Shown here one piece after another: positions 25,181 through 34,369 of a stretch of 64,000 nt of DNA; position 1 is the first letter of the stretch; every line of letters begins with the position of its first letter. Origin of the DNA: CAYSPT01 sp964432985. Lineage in GTDB: Bacteria; Muiribacteriota; CAYSPT01. The notes beneath the pieces were generated by a model that did no database searches, was not told where the DNA came from, and worked only from the letters and a program-made list of their open reading frames with translations. The stretch is taken from the NCBI GenBank assembly GCA_964432985.1, contig CAYSPT010000014.1:1-64000 (forward strand). The letters are read 5' to 3'. The position numbers were made by a program, and so were the translations under genes.

Positions 25181-28100
25181 TTACTGTGATTCAATAAGAG
25201 GTTTGTTTTCATCCGTCAGCCCGTCTGGAAGGTTGACCAGAATCGGTTCCTGCATAACACAAGTATATACCCGTCCCGGATCACGCAGATAGGTCACCTG
25301 CACTGTCAGACCAACTGTTTTTCCCGGAATGGTTCCTTCAAGCTCGAACTCAATATGAGTTTTTTCCCGAGAACTGAAATCAGCTACTTGAAGTATCAAT
25401 GTACCGGCCTTTCTATATATCACCGTGCACTTCGTACTGGTTTTAATACCTGGTACAGGGATAGTAATGTTTGCGGGAAGTTTAACGTTACAGAATCCCA
25501 CTCCTTCCATACCGGCTGGTGTATCAATAGTAACTTCAATAGTTCTTCTGCCACCGCAGACAATTGGCGTTTTTTCCATTGTAATGGATACAGGGTCAGG
25601 AACGCTCTGTTTGTGCTGATCGGTCAATGCTATCAATTTTGCCGCGATGAGCTGATCGGCAGGTCCCCGAATGACCACTCCACCGCCATTACCGGCTGTT
25701 GTTTGCCCCGACAGTTCCAGGTGAATCTCATCAGCGCTCTCAACAAGGCGCTTATTGGACATAATACTCAATTCATCCGTAGAAGAAAACGGACTATCAA
25801 ATGTTGCGTTGTCCATAAGCACTTCGACAACATCAGATAAAACTTCCGGATGATATCGCTTTTGGCCTGAAATCAGATACTTGAGCAAATACTGCGTAAC
25901 ACCGTTCTTCCACTCAGGCTGGATGGCAAGGGCATTCATCGACTTAATGACGAGAGCAGCAACTTCGAGATTTGACTGATCCGCAGCCGATAGACCCGGT
26001 GGGGCAAGTCTGCTCTCAAAAAAACAATCGCTGACCATGATACGGATTTTCCTTTTCAATGCCTTTTGAATATGACGCACATCTCCCCGACGGAACGGTT
26101 GAGAACGAAGCGCCAGTACACTGAGAGCCAGGGTATACGGATCTTCAAGACTGTCACTCCATTCATCGCGAAGGAACATTTCTGCACGACGGGTGGTTCT
26201 GCTGTCTACCAGTGCCGTATGTAGCCTCCTGAGTACTTCAGCGGTACAGCCGAGGCGAGCATCGGGAAACTCCAACCACTCACCGGACATCAACTCCTCA
26301 CCCTTCAATTGCCAGCTTCCATTGTCCTGCTGGCGGGCAAAGAGCCACCATTCAGCCCCCGATTTAACATTTTCATCAATGGCAATCCAAGTTTCCATCA
26401 AAGCCAGAAGTTCTACTGCCCGGGCAGTAACAAGAAGATCTCCCGAAAGTCCTGAAGCACGGCAAAACGAACCGTCATTACTCCTGAAACGAAGAAGATC
26501 CCTGTACAATTCGGGCAAAACGGCACGACACTCTTTCGCAAGAGCTTTGAGACTTGCAGCTTCCTCAAGTGACTGATTATCAGCAAACGATACGGATCGC
26601 GCGAGTATGCTGACAGCAAGCCGTGCCTTGGCGTCAGCCGTCGAGAACTCACACGAAGGTTGGGATAGTATGGTATCCCACAATTCTCCAGCGATGTGAG
26701 TGATCGAGGGGTATAAAACAACCGTTATGTCAGAAAGTCCCTTTCCCTCAATAACCTTTGAAGTATCGACCAGTCCGGTTCCGACCAAGCCTCTACTTGA
26801 ATGCGCATGAGACGGCATGATGTGTCTCCTACAGCTGAAGATTCTACTGGTTTCACCCGTTGTCATTGACAGCTTGAACGCGACTTCACCATCATCATTA
26901 ACGGTAAGTGGGAAAAAACATCGTACTGATTCCCCCGGCGAAAAACCAAGGTTTATCAGATGATCACCATGCTGGACACATGGCCCGGTGATGTCCAGGG
27001 AAATCCGGACGATCTGAGGGTACGACTTGAGGTTACGGATGCTGACGGGTAACCAGATCATATCGCCACTGATCAACGTCCCCGGCCATTCAACTCGAAC
27101 ATCAAGTTTTGAGGAGACGTCAATCCAATCGGCCAGCAGAATACGGGGAAAACCCTCATCGTGGGCAGTAACCGTAAGATGTTTCCGGCCGGAAACTTTT
27201 TTAAGAGGAAGCGCAATCGACGACAGATCCCCCGGTTTGATCATTATTGAGGATGAACTGATGATTTCTTGTGATTCAAACGGCCCCGCCGACTTAAGGA
27301 ATACCGCGTCAGGTGGCTGCGTATCAGAGATACACTGATTCAAAAAATTTGGTTTATCGCTATCAATTGACAACTCGTGATGTTCGAGAATGAATGGTTT
27401 TACCGCTATAAAAGACAGTACAGTTGTTAATCCCGCACAGAGCACAATCGAAAGCAGAGCCAGTATCCGTCCACTCTGGGATAGGGCTCTGGTTATCAGA
27501 CGGGCAGTCAACCCTAATAAAAATAAAAATACTAGAGAACCCGGATAAACCAGTACCCCCAGGTAATTCCCTGAACGATCTCCTAAATCTGAAATGTTAA
27601 CCAGGTTATATAATTCGAAAAAGAGAATCCAGAGCACTGCCCAATATACAGAACACCATAGCAGAAAACGGATTGAAAATGTAAATTTCGTTTTATACAG
27701 CCTCTTCAAATTCAATTGCCGTCTAATCATAAAAAGAGCAAGGAGTATCATCGCACTGCTGATGAGGCTGTCTGGAAGGCCTTTAAACTCCCGCAAACCG
27801 TATAAAAGACACAAGCCGCTTATCTCGGCAACCGCCAGTTTTATTGACGAGATAAGCGCTGTTGCCGGAAAGCCCTCTAAAGATTCATTTTTCAACGCAT
27901 AAGAGCGCATTATTCCTACACAATACGCACTGGCAGAAATAAAAAGTATTATCAGAATAATCAAGATACTAGCAAGCGTAGCTACTAATAACCAGGTAAA
28001 ATAGCCCCGCTTGAAACGGTTCAGTATATGTTTGTTACTGCTCAAGCTGTCAAAAGTAACATCAAACGGCCTGCTGAAAGAACGTTGAGCTAAATAAGCC

Positions 28101-29926
28101 GCCACCAGTTCCGGTGAAACAGAAGATAACGGACAGCGTCCCTGAAGCAGTTGAAGCACAGGATTAAAAAACCGTGTTCTGCCCACACTCGGACGAACTG
28201 CCTCCATGCCTTCTCTAAGCCTGGCTTCCACTCTTAAAGAAGTGTTTCTAAATTCAATATTACCTGGGTTATCAAGGGCAATTTCAAGAGTTTCACCGGT
28301 GACAACAGTAGCATTCGGAGAAGCGCACTTGACCGGTGTGCTGCCGCCGAGCACCAGGACAGATCGAATATCGTAGAACAATCCTTCATGACTGTCCAAC
28401 TGGTAAGCACACAACGTAGCCGGACGGGTATGGCCATGCAAAACGACAGAGCCTTTTCCCGTTCCATTGTTAAGATTGACCAGATCTTCCGAAATTACAC
28501 CGTTCTCGTCACTTGCTCGTACCAGTACTTCTTTAAAACGACGGGAGGAAACGGTAAATGTCAATTTTTCACCGGACATAACCATAGTGGCCGACGGTCT
28601 GAGTGAAATGTGTTCATTGCACGGCGGCCGTTTCGGAATAACAACCGTCTTTTCACTTACATTCCCGTTTTTTTCCTTAATTTTGCATATGCCTCTAAAC
28701 CTGGCGCTATCAGGAATAACAATACATTTTCCCACTCCGTCAAGACCCGTTCGCACCGTTTGCTCCCCTACAGTAAGTGAAGCTTCAGCCGGCAAACCAG
28801 AAGCGTAGTAACTGAGCAGAAAAACTTCATTGGGAACCAGGGGCACGAGCCCGCCTCCAGCCGGAATGACCTCGAACAATACCGAATCGGGAGAAACCGA
28901 AGCCGTATCATAAGCGAGTATCTTGTTTGATTCGCGGGGCATCAATAAAGAAGCCAACAATAGCGATGGAGAGTGTAATGAGGAAGCATACTTTACGAAG
29001 GGAACGGAAAATCTGAAAGCCCCAGTCTCATCTGTTGATCCGGAATATTCATTAAGAATCCCTGCCCCCTGTAAAGCGACCCTGACAATAACCGGCTCAC
29101 CGGTAACCGGTCGTTTTGTGCTGTCCAGAACGATTGCCAGACCTTCAGCACGCTGGGATGAAAGATAATGAGCGCGAGAGAGTTCCAGACGTGCAACTAT
29201 GCTCTTAACAGGTTTTGGTACTACGCGAAAAGCTGTCCTGGTTTCTCCGCCATCATACGAAACACACGCCTGGTAAACTCCCGTTTCTGAAAATTCTCCC
29301 AGGGGGAAACCTGTCTCTGCACACCCATCCTCTCCCGAAATGGTGGTTTCACGGTGTATCAATTCTTCTCGAGGTGAGAACACTTCAAAAGTAACTTCGC
29401 GGTTTACGTTTGATTCTGCACCCCATAGGCGGCAGAGTAATGTAACCTGCTTGCCTGCCTGGTAGGCGGCTGCGCTGGAGACAAGATACGCATTGATTCC
29501 AGGGAGAATACTGATAGGGACCCGGTTGTGAGTCTTACCGGAGGCGTGCCGGACAAAAAGGTTGAGCTCGTAAGTTCCCGGGACTATAGTGGTTGGCAGC
29601 GCAATCATGGGCCGGGACAAGCCCCGGACATCAGTCAGCCCAAGGACCGTGCTTTCTACACGTTTCATGGCCTGTTGACTGCCAGTATACCTCAGTTCAA
29701 GTGTTATTTCGGCTTGTTCAACCGGAGTACCGTCTTTTTCCAGAGTTACCAGTATCACCGGGGAAAGATTATTTCCCAAACGACAAAAATCAGGACCGAA
29801 ATATCTTACCCTCAGAGGAGATGTAAATGATCCGAGGTGATAGATATGAACGGAAAAAGCGGTAAGAGTGAGAGCGAGTAGTGCATAAACGGAGTAACGT
29901 TGGAAATACTTACTGAGCAACTGCAC
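25181..29926 (-). CDS. Giant alpha-2-macroglobulin-like membrane protein with central multipass block
   Basis: A 1581-residue protein. A hydrophobic segment (about 13-30) precedes a long beta-rich part with macroglobulin (MG)-type domains (30-630). Then come roughly five or six predicted membrane helices between residues 640 and 845, for example WLLVATLASILIILIILF, FLLWCSVYWAVLWILFF and LALLSIVLCAGLTTVLSF. The C-terminal half again looks macroglobulin-like, with an alpha-helical toroid (EWWLFARQQDNGSWQ) and a final beta domain. At the thioester position C1092 is followed by E-F-S, so the CGEQ glutamine is missing and covalent trapping is unlikely. Start is GTG 29926, eleven bases after AGGAGG. 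It follows the prepilin gene by 40 bases. The function is not known; surface adhesion or protease sensing is a guess. Confidence 0.7.
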   Translation of the reverse strand: MQLLSKYFQRYSVYALLALTLTAFSVHIYHLGSFTSPLRVRYFGPDFCRLGNNLSPVILVTLEKDGTPVEQAEITLELRYTGSQQAMKRVESTVLGLTDVRGLSRPMIALPTTIVPGTYELNLFVRHASGKTHNRVPISILPGINAYLVSSAAAYQAGKQVTLLCRLWGAESNVNREVTFEVFSPREELIHRETTISGEDGCAETGFPLGEFSETGVYQACVSYDGGETRTAFRVVPKPVKSIVARLELSRAHYLSSQRAEGLAIVLDSTKRPVTGEPVIVRVALQGAGILNEYSGSTDETGAFRFSVPFVKYASSLHSPSLLLASLLMPRESNKILAYDTASVSPDSVLFEVIPAGGGLVPLVPNEVFLLSYYASGLPAEASLTVGEQTVRTGLDGVGKCIVIPDSARFRGICKIKEKNGNVSEKTVVIPKRPPCNEHISLRPSATMVMSGEKLTFTVSSRRFKEVLVRASDENGVISEDLVNLNNGTGKGSVVLHGHTRPATLCAYQLDSHEGLFYDIRSVLVLGGSTPVKCASPNATVVTGETLEIALDNPGNIEFRNTSLRVEARLREGMEAVRPSVGRTRFFNPVLQLLQGRCPLSSVSPELVAAYLAQRSFSRPFDVTFDSLSSNKHILNRFKRGYFTWLLVATLASILIILIILFISASAYCVGIMRSYALKNESLEGFPATALISSIKLAVAEISGLCLLYGLREFKGLPDSLISSAMILLALFMIRRQLNLKRLYKTKFTFSIRFLLWCSVYWAVLWILFFELYNLVNISDLGDRSGNYLGVLVYPGSLVFLFLLGLTARLITRALSQSGRILALLSIVLCAGLTTVLSFIAVKPFILEHHELSIDSDKPNFLNQCISDTQPPDAVFLKSAGPFESQEIISSSSIMIKPGDLSSIALPLKKVSGRKHLTVTAHDEGFPRILLADWIDVSSKLDVRVEWPGTLISGDMIWLPVSIRNLKSYPQIVRISLDITGPCVQHGDHLINLGFSPGESVRCFFPLTVNDDGEVAFKLSMTTGETSRIFSCRRHIMPSHAHSSRGLVGTGLVDTSKVIEGKGLSDITVVLYPSITHIAGELWDTILSQPSCEFSTADAKARLAVSILARSVSFADNQSLEEAASLKALAKECRAVLPELYRDLLRFRSNDGSFCRASGLSGDLLVTARAVELLALMETWIAIDENVKSGAEWWLFARQQDNGSWQLKGEELMSGEWLEFPDARLGCTAEVLRRLHTALVDSRTTRRAEMFLRDEWSDSLEDPYTLALSVLALRSQPFRRGDVRHIQKALKRKIRIMVSDCFFESRLAPPGLSAADQSNLEVAALVIKSMNALAIQPEWKNGVTQYLLKYLISGQKRYHPEVLSDVVEVLMDNATFDSPFSSTDELSIMSNKRLVESADEIHLELSGQTTAGNGGGVVIRGPADQLIAAKLIALTDQHKQSVPDPVSITMEKTPIVCGGRRTIEVTIDTPAGMEGVGFCNVKLPANITIPVPGIKTSTKCTVIYRKAGTLILQVADFSSREKTHIEFELEGTIPGKTVGLTVQVTYLRDPGRVYTCVMQEPILVNLPDGLTDENKPLIESQ

Positions 29927-29966
29927 CTACCCCGTAGCCTCCTCGGGTAAACCGGTCATGTCAACA

Positions 29967-31238
29967 TCAAAAACCCTGATACTCCGGAGTTACACTTTTC
30001 ACATCGTAAATACCAAGCGAACCATAAATGGTGCCTGATAATCCAGTAAACGAAGAGGCGGGCATCCATTTATACCCGTGTCCGGATGCATCACCTACCC
30101 CGCATGGTGCCTCGTATACAATTATTTCCCGGATTCTGATCGATTCTTTATTGGGCATCCCGGCCAGGCCGCCGCCCAATGTTCCCGGATTAAAACCGCT
30201 GTCGATAAAATCAGTCGCGAACTGATACTCCCCCGGCCGTTTGCTCGAACCTTTAAGATCAGAAACATTCCTTATCCGTTTATAGTTGGGGTAGCCATCA
30301 GTATCATCATCAGCAGTTACTTTGAACTGCGTTTTTATTATATTATCTCTCCACAACTGTTCAGAACTAAAAGCGCTCCTTGGTTTATAGCCGTATTGAG
30401 TAGTGAGGGCGGGCCATTGAGCCTGAGAATTCCTGGCAAACAGAGACCTGACCTTTTCCACAACCCAGTCGTCTTCCACTCCGTCGCCGTTACTGTCCTT
30501 GTCAATGGACACCGCTTTTTCCACCGTCATGATGAATCCGGTTGCTGATAAAGCCGCCTCCGAGGTGCGCAGTACATACTCATAGCGTGGAACGTACACC
30601 GGCGAGGAGACAATCGCCCCACCGCTGCCCCCTATCAGCGTCAGGCTGTTGATATAGTGAGGCTTATCTTCGAAAATAACAATTATCTTCTCGATTAACC
30701 TTGATTTACCCCAATCGACGGTAATTTTTATATTCCCGGACACGCTTACCCACGAATCGCCGTAATTCTCACCCTTGGAATCACGGCCATCGAATAATCT
30801 GGCATCATCCCCAAGTTCACTGGTGCAACCAACGATTCCGCTGCCGGTAGCCGGTGCTGATACGACTGTTGGGACAGCATAGGACGTTGATGAAGATGTG
30901 ACTGCCAGAAGATTAAAGGGCTCCGGACGAACCATCCAATTGGCTCCTTCAGTAACCGGGTCGATCGGAATTTCCATGAGATAGGGAGGATGTGCATCTG
31001 TCAGCGCGTGAAACGAATCAGGGTAGGCCCCTTTGTCGGCCCGGTAGCTCCTGATTGCATCCCTGATCACTCTCAGGTTTTTCTTCAGACCCTCTACCTT
31101 TGCGGATCGAATGGCATCCGCTACCTCATTGGCAATAAAACCAATCAGGATAGATAAAATAACAACTACGACCATTAACTCTACCAGAGAAAACCCACGA
31201 CGCACTGGTTTTTCACCACCTTTTGAACTCAAGGCCAC
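29967..31238 (-). CDS. Prepilin-type protein with discoidin-like C-terminal part
   Basis: A 423-residue type IV pilin or pseudopilin, unusually long. The prepilin peptidase site is RRG/FSLVELMVVVVILSILIG, with cleavage after Gly15 and Glu at +5. A pseudopilin-G-like head follows (LRVIRDAIRSYRADKGAYPDS, PIDPVTE). From about residue 140 there is a beta-rich segment (ARLFDGRDSKGENYGDSW, then VDWGKSRLIEKIIVIFED) resembling F5/8 type C (discoidin) domains, which bind sugars or lipids. Start GTG 31238 has GAGGG nine bases upstream; GTG 31205, just before RRG, also has a good site. It could be a minor pilin or adhesive tip served by the PilT ATPases. It precedes the macroglobulin-like gene. Confidence 0.82.
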   Translation of the reverse strand: MALSSKGGEKPVRRGFSLVELMVVVVILSILIGFIANEVADAIRSAKVEGLKKNLRVIRDAIRSYRADKGAYPDSFHALTDAHPPYLMEIPIDPVTEGANWMVRPEPFNLLAVTSSSTSYAVPTVVSAPATGSGIVGCTSELGDDARLFDGRDSKGENYGDSWVSVSGNIKITVDWGKSRLIEKIIVIFEDKPHYINSLTLIGGSGGAIVSSPVYVPRYEYVLRTSEAALSATGFIMTVEKAVSIDKDSNGDGVEDDWVVEKVRSLFARNSQAQWPALTTQYGYKPRSAFSSEQLWRDNIIKTQFKVTADDDTDGYPNYKRIRNVSDLKGSSKRPGEYQFATDFIDSGFNPGTLGGGLAGMPNKESIRIREIIVYEAPCGVGDASGHGYKWMPASSFTGLSGTIYGSLGIYDVKSVTPEYQGF

Positions 31239-31259
31239 GTTATCAGGCCCTCTATGTAA

Positions 31260-31268
31260 ATTATATCA
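31260..31268 (-). promoter_or_regulatory. Extended -10 promoter for the prepilin gene
   Basis: The minus strand reads TGATATAAT (31268-31260), a perfect extended -10 element. Initiation near 31253 gives a leader of about 15 bases containing GAGGG before GTG 31238. No clear -35. Confidence 0.5.
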
Positions 31269-31396
31269 CACCATAAGGACGCACGGTATGCTGGATATCT
31301 CTTTATTTAAAAAATATATCAACAGAAATAATTAAGAGAGGGACATGTCCACGCACGGAGCGTACGCACGCGGGCATTGCGAAGAAGGGAAGGTTA

Positions 31397-31507
31397 CTAC
31401 ACCCTGCCGGCCAGAATTTCCAGCAGTTTCAAAGCACCGTGAAGCAGGGCCGCCCCGATTCCAAGGGGAGCTACGAAGAAAACTATTACCATAAAAACAA
31501 GGTTCAT
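31397..31507 (-). CDS. Small 36-residue single-helix membrane peptide
   Basis: A short ORF starting ATG 31507, seven bases after GAGGAG (31519-31514). The peptide begins MNLVFMVIVFFVAPLG, forms one hydrophobic helix and ends ALKLLEILAGRV with an amphipathic tail. The site and spacing are as good as for large genes here. It sits between a structured RNA candidate and the prepilin gene, on the same strand. It could be a regulator or subunit of the neighbouring membrane proteins. No family is recognised; coding status rests on the ribosome-binding site and hydrophobic pattern. Confidence 0.55.
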   Translation of the reverse strand: MNLVFMVIVFFVAPLGIGAALLHGALKLLEILAGRV

Positions 31508-31558
31508 TATTCACTCCTCATACTATGTTTCGGAATAATCGGAGTGAAGGATGAGTAA

Positions 31559-31595
31559 AACCCGAAAATAGAAAATCTACTGTATTTTTCGGGTT
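31559..31595 (-). terminator. Hairpin, possible intrinsic terminator
   Basis: On the minus strand AACCCGAAAAATA pairs with TATTTTCGGGTT (one bulged A) around a 12-base loop, followed by TTACTC, so the 3' side reads GGGTTTTAC. It lies downstream of the STAS gene and the branched RNA candidate and before the 36-residue ORF. The stem core is shared with palindromes near 8230 and 45465. Confidence 0.5.
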
Positions 31596-31605
31596 CAAAA
31601 GAAAG

Positions 31606-31730
31606 GGCGGACTTTTACAAGCCCGCCACAATGTGAAAGGAGAGGATATAAACTTACCCGAAAGACTGAAAAGAGCGTTCTTTCATGCTCTCTTCAACCA
31701 CTTCTATCGGTGGAGTCTACCTCTCCCTTT
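31606..31730 (-). ncRNA. Candidate structured RNA: branched junction plus GNRA hairpin
   Basis: Read on the minus strand, AAAGGGAGAGG (31730-31720) pairs with CCTCTCCTTT (31645-31636) with one bulge and closes a junction. Inside are a small hairpin (CCAC 31713-31710 with GTGG 31701-31698) and a 10-bp stem (TGAAGAGAGC 31696-31687 with GCTCTTTTCA 31676-31667, one G-U pair). A third stem, GGCGGGCTT / AAGTCCGCC (31627-31606), is capped by a GUAA tetraloop. The terminator-like hairpin at 31559-31595 follows. I do not recognise a riboswitch class. It may be a riboswitch, a 3' UTR RNA or a leader for the small membrane peptide. Confidence 0.45.
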
Positions 31731-31735
31731 AGCCT

Positions 31736-32092
31736 CTACTCCTCAAAACCTTTTATTGCTTCATCTACATCCGGATATTCTTCAAAAATCTTATCCAGTT
31801 TGATGATTGTAAACAACTTTTTTACAAAGGCCGAGAGTCCAACTAACTTTATGTCCCCGCCTTCTTTTCTACACTTACCGAGAGCGTATGCGATGACTCC
31901 GACTCCCCGGCTGGAAATGTAATCTACTTCGCTCATGTCCAGCACAAACTGGTTACTGCCAGCTTTGACCAGTTCTTTCATCGAGTTTTCAAAGCGAAAT
32001 ACCTGATCACCGGTAAGATTCTCATGAAGTCGAATTACACTGACTTCGCTGGAAGTCTCTTCAATGGAAAATGCCTTATCAATTGCCCCCAT
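31736..32092 (-). CDS. STAS-domain anti-sigma factor antagonist
   Basis: A 118-residue STAS protein with the phospho-acceptor region VDYISSRGVGVIAYA; the Ser is kept and the preceding Asp is replaced by Ser. I choose ATG 32092 with GAGAGG eight bases upstream instead of the GTG at 32101, which sits on the ribosome-binding site. It lies 19 bases after the transmembrane TPR gene 32112-34349, so the two are probably one transcript. The STAS next to a dual-sided TPR gene recurs at 49-52 kb. Confidence 0.92.
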   Translation of the reverse strand: MGAIDKAFSIEETSSEVSVIRLHENLTGDQVFRFENSMKELVKAGSNQFVLDMSEVDYISSRGVGVIAYALGKCRKEGGDIKLVGLSAFVKKLFTIIKLDKIFEEYPDVDEAIKGFEE

Positions 32093-32111
32093 GCCAATCA
32101 CCTCTCCCTCA

Positions 32112-34349
32112 TTACCTTGCCCCGGCTAATTCACTTTCGACCTTAAGATACAGATTACGAACGAACATGCTGTCAGGGTAGGAAGCAGTCATAGCTTCGT
32201 ACTCTACCATCAGTTCATTCAACTGGCCCATTTTCCGATATGCTTCTTGAAAAATCTCATGCATGGAACCATTTTCCGGGTCCGTTTCAAACGTTATCTT
32301 GCACTGCATTATTGCTTTATCATAGTTTCCCATTCCGAGATAGGATTTTCCAAGCACGGTCAAGGCAGTGCGGTTCTGCTTGTCTACCGACAGCAACCTC
32401 TCCGCTTCCGCCATTGCTTCAGTATACCGACCAAGCCTGAGATAAGCCATAGAAAGATCCTGATACAAATCACGGCTCTCTGAGGACACCAGCGGCAAAA
32501 CTCTCAGTTTCTCGCATTCAGATATGACCTTCTCCCACTTGCCATGATGTTTGTAAGCCGTAATATTCTTAAACAGTTTTGCTTTTTTATCACCCTTGAA
32601 CAAATCACCTAATGAAAGGCGAAATCCAAGAAGGAACTTGAGAAGCGGTAGTAGAGCCAGTATGGCGATAGCAATAAGAATGGGGATAAATTGTTTCCAT
32701 CTCAGTGTCCGTATCTGATGATCGACGTCCTTGTACCCCGGTAATGTATTGCGACACTCCTTGAACTTCTTTAAAGCTTCCCCGTAAGACTTCTTTTCCA
32801 TGTAGACATTTGCCATCACATAAAAGTATTCTGCATCTTTGACAGCTTCTGTCGAAGACTCAACCAGTCCCTCGAGTGCTTTCAAGGCCTCATCATAATC
32901 CTTGCCCTTTAAATGAATATCAACTATTTTTTCCCGGATTTCGAGGTTATCCTGTTCATATTTACTGAATTTCGTATAAATTTTAAGAGCTTCTTCATCC
33001 TCGCCGATCTTGAGATAATTCTCCGCTACCCTCATGCCGACTTTTATGTCTTCCGGATGTCTAACCAGGTAAAGACGGTACATAGAATTTGCTTTGTCAT
33101 ATTGCTTGATACCAGCGTGAAGATCCCCGATTTTTACGTAGAAATTGAAAGCATTGGGATTTTCACTGACGAAGTGCTTGTACTTTTCTATTGCTTCCTC
33201 AACTTTACCCGTCTTTTCGAGCGATTCACACAACTTGATGAGTGTTGTTTTCGAATGGGGAGTCCTTTTGTACACAAATGCAAATTTACTGGCGGCTTTC
33301 TCGTAGTCACCATCTACCAGAAACTTTTTGCCTTCTTCGAAGCTGACCCGGAGTTTCTTGGCATCCTGAGCCTCCTTGAGATGTACGCGGACTTCCTTGT
33401 TCGAAGGATTTAATTTCAGTACTTTAGTGTAGCATTCAATTGCCTTATTCCAGCGCTCGGATAGTAGCGCGCCCTTACCTTCTCGTATCAGGTACGCTTC
33501 TTCTTCCCTGGCCTTCTGTATCCGGTCTTTCTCTTCCAGCTCTTGATTAACACGATCTTGAAAATCTTGATAAATTTGTCTGCCCGCTTCCATTCTGGCC
33601 AGAATATCTTCACTCCATGGTGCCTGGCTCTTTGCGGCCTCCAGGAGAGGCAGGGCGTCATCCCATTTATGTTCTTTGAGCAGCGCTTCGGCTTTTCCCA
33701 TAATCTCCAGGGCGTTTTTAAGCGAATTCTCTTTTTCAAGAAGGTTCCTTGCTTCTCTGAATTTTGCGGCCAAATCACTGTCATCCGCCGCAATTAATCT
33801 CGCCTTGCCGTACACATCAGCAGCGTCCTTGTAATTCTTCTGGTTAAATGCACTATCACCCTGCTGGATGAGTTCCTTTACATAGCTGGACTTCCTCTGG
33901 CTTATTGCCTCCATGGTCTGCAGTACAGCTGGATCATCTCCCAGAAGATCCCTGGCTTTTTCTATATGTTTGTACGCTTCGAGCACCAGTTTCTTTCCCA
34001 GACACGCCTGGGCCGCCATGTGGTGAAAATGGCCTTTCTGCCCAATATCCATGGTGGGATTGCGTCGTAAGGCCTCTTCAGCCAGCTTTATTACACTTCC
34101 TATATCATTCTCCCGCTTTCTGAGTTCGATCAGTTGCTCGAAAGCTGGCAGATAGGAGGAATCAGTCTCTATGGCCGCCCGGAAGGCCTTGGCTGCTTCT
34201 TTGTATTTAGCCTGTAGCATATATTTCTTTCCGGCCTTAACATGATTTTCAGCAACCTGGGCAAATAGAGAACTGGCGGTCAGCAACACGATCACCACAG
34301 ACAGCAGAATCCCTTTATAGACACTATATTTATTTTCACTTAAAAACAT
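32112..34349 (-). CDS. Transmembrane protein with TPR arrays on both sides of one helix
   Basis: A 745-residue protein. An N-terminal signal-like segment (VYKGILLSVVIVLLTASSLF, likely cut after FAQ) is followed by about 500 residues of TPR repeats (AGKKYMLQAKYKEAAKAF). A single membrane helix (FIPILIAIAILALLPLLKFLL, about 553-577) leads to a basic stretch (FKGDKKAKLFK) and about 150 more residues of TPR (GRYTEAMAEAERLL). By the positive-inside rule the first array is periplasmic and the second cytoplasmic. It is one of four paralogues in the window. ATG follows GAGG by eight bases. It lies between a HEAT gene and a STAS gene. The role is probably assembly or signalling across the inner membrane; partners are unknown. 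Confidence 0.85.
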   Translation of the reverse strand: MFLSENKYSVYKGILLSVVIVLLTASSLFAQVAENHVKAGKKYMLQAKYKEAAKAFRAAIETDSSYLPAFEQLIELRKRENDIGSVIKLAEEALRRNPTMDIGQKGHFHHMAAQACLGKKLVLEAYKHIEKARDLLGDDPAVLQTMEAISQRKSSYVKELIQQGDSAFNQKNYKDAADVYGKARLIAADDSDLAAKFREARNLLEKENSLKNALEIMGKAEALLKEHKWDDALPLLEAAKSQAPWSEDILARMEAGRQIYQDFQDRVNQELEEKDRIQKAREEEAYLIREGKGALLSERWNKAIECYTKVLKLNPSNKEVRVHLKEAQDAKKLRVSFEEGKKFLVDGDYEKAASKFAFVYKRTPHSKTTLIKLCESLEKTGKVEEAIEKYKHFVSENPNAFNFYVKIGDLHAGIKQYDKANSMYRLYLVRHPEDIKVGMRVAENYLKIGEDEEALKIYTKFSKYEQDNLEIREKIVDIHLKGKDYDEALKALEGLVESSTEAVKDAEYFYVMANVYMEKKSYGEALKKFKECRNTLPGYKDVDHQIRTLRWKQFIPILIAIAILALLPLLKFLLGFRLSLGDLFKGDKKAKLFKNITAYKHHGKWEKVISECEKLRVLPLVSSESRDLYQDLSMAYLRLGRYTEAMAEAERLLSVDKQNRTALTVLGKSYLGMGNYDKAIMQCKITFETDPENGSMHEIFQEAYRKMGQLNELMVEYEAMTASYPDSMFVRNLYLKVESELAGAR

Positions 34350-34369
34350 TTTACCAGCCTCTTTTCCAG

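Noticed and set aside
31332..31514. 60-residue minus-strand ORF around the small peptide
   Set aside because: It lacks a fitting ribosome-binding site and has no hydrophobic or domain pattern; the overlapping 36-residue frame has GAGGAG at the correct distance.
31606..31730. Hammerhead ribozyme or c-di-GMP riboswitch
   Set aside because: The CUGANGA and GAAA hammerhead cores and the conserved GEMM motifs are absent; only generic structure remains.
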